A stretch of DNA of 64,000 nucleotides, taken from NCBI RefSeq assembly GCF_030734285.1, contig NZ_CP132294.1, positions 1,984,001-2,048,000 of the forward strand. The letters are read 5' to 3'. Positions 44,823 to 53,579 of this stretch are shown here, in pieces (position 1 is the stretch's first letter; the number at the start of each line of letters is the position of its first letter). The notes under the pieces were generated by a model, which saw nothing but the letters and a program-made list of their open reading frames with translations, did not search any database and was not told the origin of the DNA. This DNA comes from Natronococcus sp. AD-5 (GTDB taxonomy: Archaea; Halobacteriota; Halobacteria; Halobacteriales; Natrialbaceae). Both the position numbers and the translations under genes were made by a program.

Positions 44823-46130
44823 ATGACTGATCCGACGGACGAGACGAGCATTCCACCACAGTTCGAACGGGCGTACGAGTGCGAAACACCCCAATCTCGT
44901 GCCCTAGCGGATCGCGCTCGGTCGGTGATGCCCGGCGGTGACACCAGGTCTGTCACCTACCATCGACCGTACCCCTCGTACGTCGAATCCGCAAGCGGAG
45001 CGTGGCTGCAAACGGTCGACGGCGAAACGTTACTCGACGCGCTCAATAACTATACGCAGGGCGTTCTCGGACACGCGCCGGAACCGGTCACCGAGGCGGT
45101 GTGTGCCCGATTTCGCGCCGGGAACGGCATCGCTGCGCCGACCGAACCGGCCGTAGAACTCGCCGAACACCTCGTCGATCGAGTGCCGTCGATCCAGCAG
45201 ATCCGATTTTGTAACTCCGGCACCGAAGCGACGATGAACGCGGTCCGCGCGGCGATGGCCTGGACCGGTGAGGAGAGGATCTGCAAAATCGACGGCGGCT
45301 ACCACGGAACTCACGATGTCGTCGAGGTCGGTGTCGCGGGGGGCGGGCGAGAGCACAAGGGGATCCCGCGCACTGCCGAGCGGCGGGTCCAAACGGTGAC
45401 GTATAACGACCCGGAACAGCTGAAGGCGACGTTCGAAGCAGTCGGCGACGAGTTGGCGTGTTTGATCCTCGAGCCGATTTTGGGGGTCGGCGGCATGATT
45501 CCGCCGACCGACGGATTCCTTCAAACGGCACGGGACGTGACTGCTGACGCCGATGTACCATTGATCTTCGACGAGGTAATGTCCTTCCGACTCGCGCCCG
45601 GCGGCGCACAGGAGCGTTATGGGATCGAACCGGACCTGACGGCGCTCGGAAAACTCATCGGCGGCGGCCTGCCGATCGGTGCCGTCGGCGGCAGTGAGCC
45701 GTTGATGGAGCAGTTCCATCCGGAAACTGGAGCTATCGATCACTCCGGAACGTTCAACGCGAACCCGGCGACGATGACCGGTGGGCTCACCACTCTTGAA
45801 GAACTGGATGCCAGTTCCATCAAAGAGCTAAACCGTCGCGGTGATTGGCTCCGTGAACGTCTCCAGCAGATCGGCGACGAGTTCCAGCAACCCGTCACGA
45901 TCACCGGCGAGGGATCGCTCTTTCAGGTCCACTTCACGGATGGACCGATTCGAAATCGTCGCTCGTCCACTGCCGGGGATCCCCCCTCGAAGACCCTCTT
46001 TCACGCGATGCGCCGTGAGGGAGTCGTCATCGCCCCTAGAGCGATGGGCAATCTCTCCACAGCGATGGATGACGACGATGTTGAGGCGATCGCTACGGCG
46101 TTCAGACGGGCTCTCGAAACTCTGGACTGA
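44823..46130 (+). CDS. Class III aminotransferase, glutamate-1-semialdehyde-aminomutase-like (probable beta-amino-acid aminotransferase)
   Basis: The 435-residue PLP enzyme has RARSVMPGGDTRSVTYHRPYP, CNSGTEATMNAVRAA, the ring-stacking GGYHGTHD, DEVMSFRLAPGG and Lys277 (TALGKLIGGGLPIGAVGG), the Schiff-base lysine, then SGTFNANPATMTGGL. This matches the HemL fold, yet the gene lies 4 bases after mmsA and not near haem genes. HemL-like aminotransferases with this context include beta-amino-acid transaminases. It probably removes the amino group of beta-alanine or 3-aminoisobutyrate to give the semialdehyde used by MmsA. A true GSA aminomutase is less likely, but sequence alone does not exclude it. 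Confidence 0.85.
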   Translation: MTDPTDETSIPPQFERAYECETPQSRALADRARSVMPGGDTRSVTYHRPYPSYVESASGAWLQTVDGETLLDALNNYTQGVLGHAPEPVTEAVCARFRAGNGIAAPTEPAVELAEHLVDRVPSIQQIRFCNSGTEATMNAVRAAMAWTGEERICKIDGGYHGTHDVVEVGVAGGGREHKGIPRTAERRVQTVTYNDPEQLKATFEAVGDELACLILEPILGVGGMIPPTDGFLQTARDVTADADVPLIFDEVMSFRLAPGGAQERYGIEPDLTALGKLIGGGLPIGAVGGSEPLMEQFHPETGAIDHSGTFNANPATMTGGLTTLEELDASSIKELNRRGDWLRERLQQIGDEFQQPVTITGEGSLFQVHFTDGPIRNRRSSTAGDPPSKTLFHAMRREGVVIAPRAMGNLSTAMDDDDVEAIATAFRRALETLD

Positions 46131-46220
46131 TCCGTGTGGGTGAGAATGTTTATCTCACATAGTATCAGAAATGTATAACAAAGTATAATAGTTTGCCTTT
46201 TTTACTATTATTGGGAAACT

Positions 46221-47300
46221 ATGCAAGGGAAAAAGGAGAAAGTCGGACAAAGATTCAAGCGGAGATCGTACCTCGCGGCAGCCGGGACCACGGTGACGGC
46301 GGGGCTCGCCGGTTGTCTGGGAATGTTGAGCGGTAGCGACGACTATATTCGATACTTAGGCTGGGGAGGAAACACGCAGGATTCGGCGGCCGAAATCTTC
46401 GATCGGTGGAGCGAAGAGTCAGGCGTGGAAGTTCGGCACGAATCCGCTGGCGGTGACGTCGAGTTCATCTCGTACCTGCAGCAGAACCGAGGCGAAGTCG
46501 ATCTGTTCTTGCCGTCGTCCTACGGCATTCACCTGGCTCGTCAGGAGGACTTACTTGCTGAAGTCGATCACGAGGAGGTCCCCAACTACCAGGAAAACAT
46601 GAAAGACGACTGGCAGGACATGCCGTACATGGAAGGAGACGCCTTTTTCCGTGACGCCCTCACGCAGGGGTACTCGGTGAACGGCGACGAGGTCGACCGA
46701 GAGATGGGGTCCTGGGAGGATACCAAGGCCGACGAGTTCGACGGGGTCCTGTCGCTTCGAGACGACGCCGCGAGCCGGTTCACCAACGCCGCATTGGCGC
46801 TCGGCGAAGACGTGAACGAGATCCCGGACGACGATGGCCTCTTCGATGCCGTCGTAGAGGAACTCGAAGCACAGCACGAAAACGTGTTCGGCCTGTGGGG
46901 GTCTGGCGCGGAAGCGATGCAGTACCTTCGGGAAGAGAATGCGCTGGTCGCCGAGGCGTGGGGCGGTCGAACGCGGGCGCTCCAGCAAGACGGGAACGAA
47001 CACATCGAGTACGTGATCCCAGACGAGGGCGCGGCAACGATCACGGAGGATTACGCGATTCCAGTGCACAGTGAGAAGAAAGAGACCGTCTACGAGTTGC
47101 TCGACTTCGCCTACGAGCATGAGAACCTCGTCGACATTTCAGACATGCTTGGATATCCGGTTCCCGTCGTCGATACGCCGGACGTGATCACCGATCTTCC
47201 CGATTACGTCGACGACCCCGACAATCTAGCGTGGGTCGACTGGTCGATCGTCGATCCGGTCATTGACGACTGGCAAGAGACGTTCGACGAGATAAAGTGA
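46221..47300 (+). CDS. ABC transporter substrate-binding lipoprotein, spermidine/putrescine (PotD) type
   Basis: The 359-residue protein has a Tat-type signal with Arg14-Arg15 (RFKRRSYLAAAG) and a lipobox LAGC with Cys32, so it should be exported folded and lipid-anchored. The mature part shows PotD-like features: YIRYLGWGGNTQDSAAEIFDRW, LPSSYGIHLARQEDLL, AFFRDALTQGYSVNGDEVD, FGLWGSGAEAMQYLREENAL, and IPDEGAATITEDYAIPVHSEKKE. These proteins bind polyamines or related amino compounds. It is the first gene of a four-gene ABC operon. An AT-rich region (46150-46215) with TATA-like elements lies just upstream, fitting a leaderless transcript. Confidence 0.88.
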   Translation: MQGKKEKVGQRFKRRSYLAAAGTTVTAGLAGCLGMLSGSDDYIRYLGWGGNTQDSAAEIFDRWSEESGVEVRHESAGGDVEFISYLQQNRGEVDLFLPSSYGIHLARQEDLLAEVDHEEVPNYQENMKDDWQDMPYMEGDAFFRDALTQGYSVNGDEVDREMGSWEDTKADEFDGVLSLRDDAASRFTNAALALGEDVNEIPDDDGLFDAVVEELEAQHENVFGLWGSGAEAMQYLREENALVAEAWGGRTRALQQDGNEHIEYVIPDEGAATITEDYAIPVHSEKKETVYELLDFAYEHENLVDISDMLGYPVPVVDTPDVITDLPDYVDDPDNLAWVDWSIVDPVIDDWQETFDEIK

Positions 47301-47328
47301 CAACTCTCGATTAAAAATCTCATAAGAT

Positions 47329-48360
47329 ATGTTAGAGATAGACGGCCTCACGAAGTATTACGGAGACCTTCTGGCAGTCGACGACCTTTCGTTTTCGGTC
47401 GACGAGGGCGAGTTCGTGACGCTTCTCGGCCCGAGCGGCTGCGGAAAGAGTACGACGCTGCATACCATCGCCGGACTGATCGACCCCTCGGAAGGGACGA
47501 TCTCCCTTCGCGGCGAGGACGTCACCGCACTCCCGCCCGACCAGCGGAATATCGGGATGGTGTTTCAGAACAGTGCACTGTTCCCGCATATGACCGTCGC
47601 AGAGAATATCGCGTACGGGCTGAAGATGCATGGGCTAGACGACATCGACCGACGCGTCAGCGAGTATCTCGGCCTAGTGCAGATGTCCGGCTACGAGGAT
47701 CACCTCACGACCGAACTGAGTGGCGGGCAACAGCGTCGTATTTCGATCGCTCGTGCTCTCGCCTACGAGCCCGACATTCTCTTGCTCGACGAGCCGCTGA
47801 CTGGATTGGATCGGGTCCTTCGCGAGGAAATTCGTAACGAAATTAAAAAGATCCAGCGGGAGATCAACGTCACTACCCTGTTCGTGACGCACGATCAGGA
47901 GGAGGCGTTGTCGCTGTCGAACCAGATCATCGTCCTCAACAACGGCCAAAAAGAGCAGGAAGGGTCCCCGGAAGCACTGTACGAGCAGCCCGCGAACTCC
48001 TTCGTAGCCGAATTCATCGGAAAATCCTCGAAGTTCACGGGCCGTATCGACGAGCATGACCCGTCGATCGTTCAAAACGGATCGCTGACGTTCGTTGTCG
48101 ACTCGGATCCGAAGCTCGAAACCGATGACGCCGCTCTCTACGTGCGTCCCGAAGATATCGATATCGAACCGAACGGCAGCTACGAGAACACGTTCGACGG
48201 GACCGTCAGTCACATCGCTGACGTGGGAAGCCACAGCGAGGTCCAACTCGAACTTACGGATGGCTCCACCGTCTTGGTCGAGGCGGAACGGTTCCCCAAT
48301 TTCGAGGTTGGCGACACTACAACCATCGGATTCCGTCCGAAAGACGTGATCGCTCTATGA
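47329..48360 (+). CDS. ABC transporter ATP-binding subunit, PotA type
   Basis: The 343-residue ATPase has Walker A GPSGCGKST (residues 34-42), Q-loop MVFQNSALFPHMTVAENI, signature LSGGQQRRISIARAL (about 130), Walker B DILLLDEPLTGLD and the switch His in LFVTHDQEEA. A C-terminal TOBE domain from about residue 245 (VRPEDIDIEPNG, VQLELTDGSTVLVEAERF) is as in CUT1/PotA importers. It energises the import of the substrate bound by the 46221 lipoprotein. The gene starts 28 bases after it, and its last 4 bases overlap the permease start (ATGA). Confidence 0.93.
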   Translation: MLEIDGLTKYYGDLLAVDDLSFSVDEGEFVTLLGPSGCGKSTTLHTIAGLIDPSEGTISLRGEDVTALPPDQRNIGMVFQNSALFPHMTVAENIAYGLKMHGLDDIDRRVSEYLGLVQMSGYEDHLTTELSGGQQRRISIARALAYEPDILLLDEPLTGLDRVLREEIRNEIKKIQREINVTTLFVTHDQEEALSLSNQIIVLNNGQKEQEGSPEALYEQPANSFVAEFIGKSSKFTGRIDEHDPSIVQNGSLTFVVDSDPKLETDDAALYVRPEDIDIEPNGSYENTFDGTVSHIADVGSHSEVQLELTDGSTVLVEAERFPNFEVGDTTTIGFRPKDVIAL

Positions 48361-49199
48361 TCGTGAGAAACCTCACCGCGCCTGCATGGATACGCGACCG
48401 CGCAACACCCGCCTATTTCGTCGCGTTCGGTCTCGGATGGCTCACACTCTTTTTCGTCATCCCCCTCCTGATCCTCGTCTGGCAGAGTCTCGGAGTGGGG
48501 TCGAACGAACCGCTTGCGGCGTACGAACAGGCGCTCTCCGGATTGTACATCTGGGCCATCCTGAGATCGTTCTATTACGGGATCGTCACGACGGTCGTGA
48601 CCCTGACGCTCGCGTACGCGTTCTCGTACTTCCTGGTCTTCTGGGCCGACCTGAAGCGGTTTTTCCTCGTGCTCGTCGTGCTTCCGCTCTGGATCGCGTA
48701 CATTATTCGCTACCTCGGCATCCAGCTGCTTTTCTCGCCGACGGGGCCGTTCGTGGGCGTATTCGGGACCGATTTCGGGTTCCTGTTCTCGACGAGAGGC
48801 GTGATCATGGGGTTGACCGTCGCGTACCTTCCGTTTGCGATCCTTCCGATCTACAACTCGATGAGTGCGATCGACCGGTCACACATCCACGCGTCTCGAG
48901 TACTCGGCGCCGGCCAGCTACGCACGATCTATTCGGTTATCTTCCCGTTGAGCATCTCCGGCGTCGTTGCGGCCGGGCTGATCGTCTTTATTCTGGCATC
49001 CGGATCGTTCCTCGCACCGGCCGTTCTCGGCAGTTCTGACAACTTCATGATTGCAAACATGATCGAGCGATCGTACACCGAACTGTACAATCTCGAGCTC
49101 GCGGCAGCCCTGTCGGTGATCTATACGGCCGTTCTCCTCGTGTTGATCGCCGGCTTCAACTCGTACGTTAATCTCGGCGAGGTGTTTGAAAGCCTATGA
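48357..49199 (+). CDS. ABC transporter permease, PotB type
   Basis: The 280-residue membrane protein has about six helices. The EAA-type cytoplasmic loop appears as SHIHASRVLGAGQLRTIYSVIFPLS (about 178-200), which docks the ATPase. The first helix (FGLGWLTLFFVIPLLILVWQSL) and a long first external loop are typical of PotB/PotH proteins. Start overlaps the ATPase gene by 4 bases and the end overlaps the next permease by 4, so the three genes are translationally coupled. Confidence 0.9.
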   Translation: MIVRNLTAPAWIRDRATPAYFVAFGLGWLTLFFVIPLLILVWQSLGVGSNEPLAAYEQALSGLYIWAILRSFYYGIVTTVVTLTLAYAFSYFLVFWADLKRFFLVLVVLPLWIAYIIRYLGIQLLFSPTGPFVGVFGTDFGFLFSTRGVIMGLTVAYLPFAILPIYNSMSAIDRSHIHASRVLGAGQLRTIYSVIFPLSISGVVAAGLIVFILASGSFLAPAVLGSSDNFMIANMIERSYTELYNLELAAALSVIYTAVLLVLIAGFNSYVNLGEVFESL

Positions 49200-49975
49200 A
49201 ACTCTACGAGGCGGCAGAGCGGTTCACAGCCTGGTTGGTTGCGACCGTCGTGCTTGGTCTGCTGTTATTCCCGATCGCAATGATCGTTCTCACCTCGGTA
49301 ACACCGGCGAACTTCCCGACGATTCCGAGCGATGAGATCAGCTTTCGGTGGTATGTTGAGATGGCCGCGAACGCCGAGCTGCGACAGGCACTTCTCACCA
49401 GCTTTGTAGTCGCGTTTTTCGCGGCAGTTCTCGCTGGGATCGTCGGTACGGTGACTGCTTTCGGCTTCGTCCGAAGCGACATCCCCTACCGCGAGGAGCT
49501 CGCGACCGTCATGCTGTTGCCACTGATGATTTCGCCAGTGATCACGGGGCTAGCACTGATTCAGTTCGCATCCCGTATTGACCTCTCGAGCGGTTACCCG
49601 ACACTCATCCTTGGACACTCTATTCTCACGCTTCCGTACGTGTTCCTGATCGTTCGGTCGCGTCTGGTCACCTTCGACGAGGAGCTAGAGGCCGCGTCGC
49701 GTATACTTGGTGCAAACGGCCTCGAGACGGCACTCAACGTGACCCTCCCGGTCATCTCGCCGAGTATGATCTCGGCAATGATTATCGCGTTCGTCGTTTC
49801 CTTCGGCGAGTTTACCGCCACACAGTTTTTGATCTCACCTGATGCGACTACCGTTCCGGTGATCATCTATACAATGCTCCGAGCAGGGCTCAGTCCCGAA
49901 ATCAGCGCTCTCTCGACGGCGCTGATCGCCATCATGCTGCTTGGAGCCCTCGTCAGCGGCGCGCTCTCGAGATAG
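49196..49975 (+). CDS. ABC transporter permease, PotC type
   Basis: The 259-residue membrane protein has six predicted helices and the EAA loop ELEAASRILGANGLETALNVTLPVI at about residues 163-187. N-terminal helix VATVVLGLLLFPIAMIVL and the VTAFGFVRSDIPYREEL block are usual in PotC/PotI permeases. It completes the heterodimeric channel with the product of 48357. It is the last gene of the operon; a 176-base AT-rich gap separates it from the next aminotransferase gene, which may have its own promoter. Confidence 0.9.
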   Translation: MKLYEAAERFTAWLVATVVLGLLLFPIAMIVLTSVTPANFPTIPSDEISFRWYVEMAANAELRQALLTSFVVAFFAAVLAGIVGTVTAFGFVRSDIPYREELATVMLLPLMISPVITGLALIQFASRIDLSSGYPTLILGHSILTLPYVFLIVRSRLVTFDEELEAASRILGANGLETALNVTLPVISPSMISAMIIAFVVSFGEFTATQFLISPDATTVPVIIYTMLRAGLSPEISALSTALIAIMLLGALVSGALSR

Positions 49976-50151
49976 CTTCGGGTGGCTTTCGCCCAACCAA
50001 CTTATGCGGTGAACTGATACATAAAATATATCCTAATCGAGGAGAAAGTACGTACACTATGCCGTGACTCTGCTTATCTTAGAAATACTATCCGGATAAA
50101 ACCGGAATGATCCAAAGATTAATCAACACTCGGAGACAGGTATTGGGATAG

Positions 50152-51492
50152 ATGTCAGAGCAAGAGCCGCCAGTCGAATCCAGCTTGAACGAGATCGAGC
50201 GATCCGACAAAGAGTACGTGTTCGGAACGTGGTCGTACCAGAACGAAGTCAGTCCGACCCAGGTCGTCGATGCAGATGGCGTCCGATTCACCACCGCGGA
50301 CGGAAACGAGTATATCGATTTCTCGAGCCAACTTATGTGCTCGAACCTCGGCCACTCAGCCGACGCCGTCGTCGACGCGATCGCCGAGCAGGTCCGGGAG
50401 ACGGCCTACGTCGCGCCGAGCTATACGACGGAAGCGCGTTCCGAACTGGGAAAGAAACTCGCGGAGGTGACACCCGGCGACCTCTCGAAGACGTTCTTCT
50501 CGACCAGTGGAACCGAAGCTGTCGAAGCCGCGATCAAGATCGCGCGGTTCTACACCGGGAAACAAAAAATCATCTCGCGGTACCGATCCTACCACGGTGC
50601 GACCTACGGGTCGATCAGCGTCACCGGTGATCCTCGCCGACTGATGGCCGAACCCGGCATTCCCGGAACGATCAAGGCGCCCGATCCGTACGCGTACGGG
50701 TCGACCCTCGATCCGATGGAGAGCGTCGAATACATCGACGAAATGCTCGAACTCGAGGGTGATACGGTAGCCGCGATTCTCGTCGAGCCGATTGTCGGGT
50801 CGAACGGGATTTTGGTTCCTCCGGAAGAATACCTGCCCCGTCTCAAAGAGGTCGCTCACAAGCACGACGCTCTGCTCATCTGTGACGAGGTGATGGCCGG
50901 GTTCGGACGAACCGGTGAATGGTTTGGTTGTGACGTCTTCGACGTCGAGCCCGATATTATGACGATGGCCAAGGGGCTGACCGGTGCCTACCAGCCCCTC
51001 GGTGCGACGATCGTCAACTCCGACATCGCAGCCCACTTCGAGGAGAACATGTTCTGTCACGGGCATACCTATGCAGGCCACCCTGCTGCGGTTGCTGCTG
51101 GGCTGGCAACGATCGAAACCTATCAGCAAGAGAACCTCATCGAGCGGGCGAGCGAGATCGGTGAGTATCTCGGTGACCGGATCGACGACCTCGCGGAGAA
51201 GCATCCCAGCGTCGGTGATACGCGCGGGGTCGGACTGTTCCGCGGTATCGAACTGTCGAAACACCCCGAAAAGCGCGTTCCATTCGGTGCCCGTGAGGAC
51301 AAGATCGATACCGGCACCACCGTCGTTGACGAAGTTTCCGCGACTGCCGGAGAGCACGGGACCTACGTCGCAAACATGATTAATACGTTGATCATCGCAC
51401 CACCGCTCACCATCACCGAAGACGAAATCGACGAAGCGATCGAGGCGATCGATGCCGGTCTCGACGTCTCTGACCGGGCGATGGACGCTTAA
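50152..51492 (+). CDS. Class III aminotransferase (omega/beta-alanine:pyruvate type)
   Basis: The 446-residue PLP enzyme shows DFSSQLMCSNLGHSADAVV, FFSTSGTEAVEAAIKIAR, YRSYHGATYGSISVTGDPR (ring-stacking aromatic), ICDEVMAGFGRTGEWFG and Lys274 (TMAKGLTGAYQPLG), then HGHTYAGHPAAVAAGLA. This order and spacing is that of beta-alanine:pyruvate, GABA and taurine aminotransferases. It would deaminate an omega- or beta-amino acid to a semialdehyde, which MmsA can finish. It follows the ABC importer and precedes an Lrp-type regulator. Two class III aminotransferases in one locus suggest two different amine substrates. Confidence 0.88.
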   Translation: MSEQEPPVESSLNEIERSDKEYVFGTWSYQNEVSPTQVVDADGVRFTTADGNEYIDFSSQLMCSNLGHSADAVVDAIAEQVRETAYVAPSYTTEARSELGKKLAEVTPGDLSKTFFSTSGTEAVEAAIKIARFYTGKQKIISRYRSYHGATYGSISVTGDPRRLMAEPGIPGTIKAPDPYAYGSTLDPMESVEYIDEMLELEGDTVAAILVEPIVGSNGILVPPEEYLPRLKEVAHKHDALLICDEVMAGFGRTGEWFGCDVFDVEPDIMTMAKGLTGAYQPLGATIVNSDIAAHFEENMFCHGHTYAGHPAAVAAGLATIETYQQENLIERASEIGEYLGDRIDDLAEKHPSVGDTRGVGLFRGIELSKHPEKRVPFGAREDKIDTGTTVVDEVSATAGEHGTYVANMINTLIIAPPLTITEDEIDEAIEAIDAGLDVSDRAMDA

Positions 51493-51576
51493 CAATTCAT
51501 CTGACAGCTCTCAAACATCATGACGGAAATCAACCGATAAAAAAGGATTCTTAGCATAGAGTGTTTATTATTGGAT

Positions 51577-52095
51577 ATGAGTGACCCACGTCAATCGGAT
51601 CTGGACTTCGACGAGATCGATCTTGCGATCCTCGAGCGAGTTGAAACCGACTTCGACGTCAGCCTTGAGACACTTGCCAGCGAACTCGACGTCTCGAAAT
51701 CTGCGGTTCATTACCGGCTGAACAAGTTCAAAGAAAACGGCGTGATCGAAGGGATCACTGCAGATGTCGATCCACTCGCGCTCGGCTTAGAAATGGTCGC
51801 GATCACCGACGTCTCGGTTACCCACGAAACGGGATACTCCGAGGACGTCGGCGAGGAATTGATCGCACTGAAAGGCGTTGATCAGGTCTACTACACGATG
51901 GGTGACGTGGACTTCGTCGTTATCAGCCGCGTTCAATCCCGTGATCAACTGAACGATCTGATCGATCGCATCATCGCGATCGAGTCCGTCAACGAGACGT
52001 CGTCGAAGTTCGTGATGCAGGAGTTCAAGAACGACCGCGGCATCTCAGCGAACCTCACCGACGAAGCGCGTGAGATCGTCCTTGGAAACGAGTAG
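51577..52095 (+). CDS. Lrp/AsnC-family transcriptional regulator
   Basis: The 172-residue protein has an N-terminal helix-turn-helix (DEIDLAILERVETDFDVSLE, then LASELDVSKSAVHYRLNKFKENGVI) and an AsnC-type ligand-binding domain (MVAITDVSVTHETG, GVDQVYYTMGDVDFVVISRVQ). ATG 51577 is preferred over the TTG at 51571. Haloarchaeal Lrp proteins often control adjacent amino-acid genes. It lies between an aminotransferase and a carbamoylase-type gene, both on the same strand, so it is the best candidate regulator of this catabolic region. Likely octameric, by family. Confidence 0.9.
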   Translation: MSDPRQSDLDFDEIDLAILERVETDFDVSLETLASELDVSKSAVHYRLNKFKENGVIEGITADVDPLALGLEMVAITDVSVTHETGYSEDVGEELIALKGVDQVYYTMGDVDFVVISRVQSRDQLNDLIDRIIAIESVNETSSKFVMQEFKNDRGISANLTDEAREIVLGNE

Positions 52096-52166
52096 CCGTC
52101 AGCGCTCGCCCGACGACAGACGCTCTCCAACCAGTAGCATGGATACAGTTTTCACCGTCCTAGAAA

Positions 52167-52178
52167 GGTTTAGAAACC
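52167..52178. promoter_or_regulatory. 12-bp palindrome over the core promoter of the carbamoylase-type gene
   Basis: GGTTTAGAAACC is a near-perfect inverted repeat 21-32 bases upstream of the ATG at 52200. In leaderless haloarchaeal genes the TATA box lies about there, so a dimeric regulator bound here would block transcription. The adjacent Lrp-type gene is an obvious candidate; that link is an inference. Confidence 0.4.
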
Positions 52179-52199
52179 GTACAAGAATTACAGAGTGTA

Positions 52200-53429
52200 A
52201 TGATTAAACTCGATCGTGATCGATTCATCGAACTGATGGTTGAACAGTCGGAGATTGGGGCGACGGACGACGGCGGGCTTCACCGTCTCGCGCTGACCGA
52301 CGCAGATCGACAGATCCGCGACTGGTTTCGTGAGAAAATGGAGGATGCAGGACTCGACGTCCGAATCGACGAATTCGGAAATATGTTCGGTCGATACGAG
52401 GGGGCCGAGCCGGACGCCGCACCCGTACTCGTCGGGTCGCACCTCGATTCACAGCCCAAGGGCGGGAGTTACGACGGCGCGTTGGGCATCATCGCGGCCC
52501 TCGAACTCGTGCTGACGCTGCACGACAACGAGATTCGGCCGACGCGCCCCATCGAGATTGTCAACTGGACGAACGAAGAGGGATCACGGTTTCAACCCGC
52601 GATGCAGGGCAGCGGCGTTTGGGCTGGCGAGCACGATCTCGAAACCGAGTATACAAAAACCGATAGCGAGGGAACCACCTTCGAAGACGAACTCGACCGG
52701 ATCGGGTACAAAGGTGACGTCCCCGCAGAGCCCACAGAAAACTACGACGTGTATCTCGAGTTACACGTCGAACAGGGCCCGTACCTGGAGGACGCAAACG
52801 CTGATGTCGGTGTCGTAACTGGGATCGTCGGGTTTTCATGGGGTGAACTGACGTTCACTGGCGAGTCGGATCACTCCGGGCCGACCCCGATGCACTACCG
52901 GAGTGACGCACTCGTCGCCGCTGCCGACGTGATCACGCGGATCCGACGCATCCCCGGAACGCTGGGCGAGCGTACCGTCGGTACTGTCGGCTACATCGAT
53001 GCCACACCGAACTCGGTGAACGTTATCCCCGGGGAAGTAACGTTGACGTGGGGATTCCGCGACCCGGACGACGCGGTTGTGCAACGCGCGTACGAGAACG
53101 TCGTCCGCGAGGCGAGAGCGGCAGCCGAGCGCGAAGGGGTCGACGTAGAATACGAAGAAACGATGCGCGCTTCCAGCGTGGAGTTCGCCCCCCGATGTAT
53201 CGAGACGATCCAGTCCACGACGACCGATCTTGGATACGACAGTGAGCGGTTGATTTCCGGTGCGGGTCACGACGCGACACACCTCGCCTCCGTCACCGAT
53301 ACGGGAATGGTGTTCGCCGTCAGCGAGGACGGGAAAAGCCACTCGCCCGAGGAATATACGAGTTGGGACGATTGCTACGCGGCCGCCATGACGCTCTCGA
53401 ACGCCGCGGTCCGGATCGCGACCGAGTGA
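52200..53429 (+). CDS. Zn-dependent amidohydrolase, N-carbamoyl-amino-acid hydrolase / beta-ureidopropionase type (M20 clan)
   Basis: The 409-residue enzyme has the carbamoylase-type metal motifs: VLVGSHLDSQPKGGSYDGAL (His and Asp), VNWTNEEGSRFQPAMQGSG (Glu pair), LELHVEQGPYLED (His), and SGAGHDATHLA late in the protein; the dimerisation lid reads FSWGELTFTGESDHSGPTPMHYR. Family members release CO2 and NH3 from N-carbamoyl amino acids, or hydrolyse allantoate or N-acyl bonds. In this context conversion of N-carbamoyl-beta-alanine to beta-alanine is attractive, feeding the aminotransferases and MmsA. Dihydropyrimidinase is not in the window. The stop is convergent with the M20 gene at 53580. 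Confidence 0.87.
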   Translation: MIKLDRDRFIELMVEQSEIGATDDGGLHRLALTDADRQIRDWFREKMEDAGLDVRIDEFGNMFGRYEGAEPDAAPVLVGSHLDSQPKGGSYDGALGIIAALELVLTLHDNEIRPTRPIEIVNWTNEEGSRFQPAMQGSGVWAGEHDLETEYTKTDSEGTTFEDELDRIGYKGDVPAEPTENYDVYLELHVEQGPYLEDANADVGVVTGIVGFSWGELTFTGESDHSGPTPMHYRSDALVAAADVITRIRRIPGTLGERTVGTVGYIDATPNSVNVIPGEVTLTWGFRDPDDAVVQRAYENVVREARAAAEREGVDVEYEETMRASSVEFAPRCIETIQSTTTDLGYDSERLISGAGHDATHLASVTDTGMVFAVSEDGKSHSPEEYTSWDDCYAAAMTLSNAAVRIATE

Positions 53430-53579
53430 GGTGGTGTCACCAGCCTCCGGATCTCCCGATTTCGAGTCGTCACGTGGTGTCCGTTCGTGTCTGTAGCGGG
53501 AATCGACGGGAGTAGAGGCCACACCCAGCCTGAGTGGAAGAGACCGCCCTCGGCGCGGATCGGATCGTCGCCGAAGCGA

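Noticed and set aside
43292-44956. Long minus-strand frame (554 codons) opposite mmsA
   Set aside because: Antisense to a clear CoA-acylating aldehyde dehydrogenase; typical GC-rich shadow frame.
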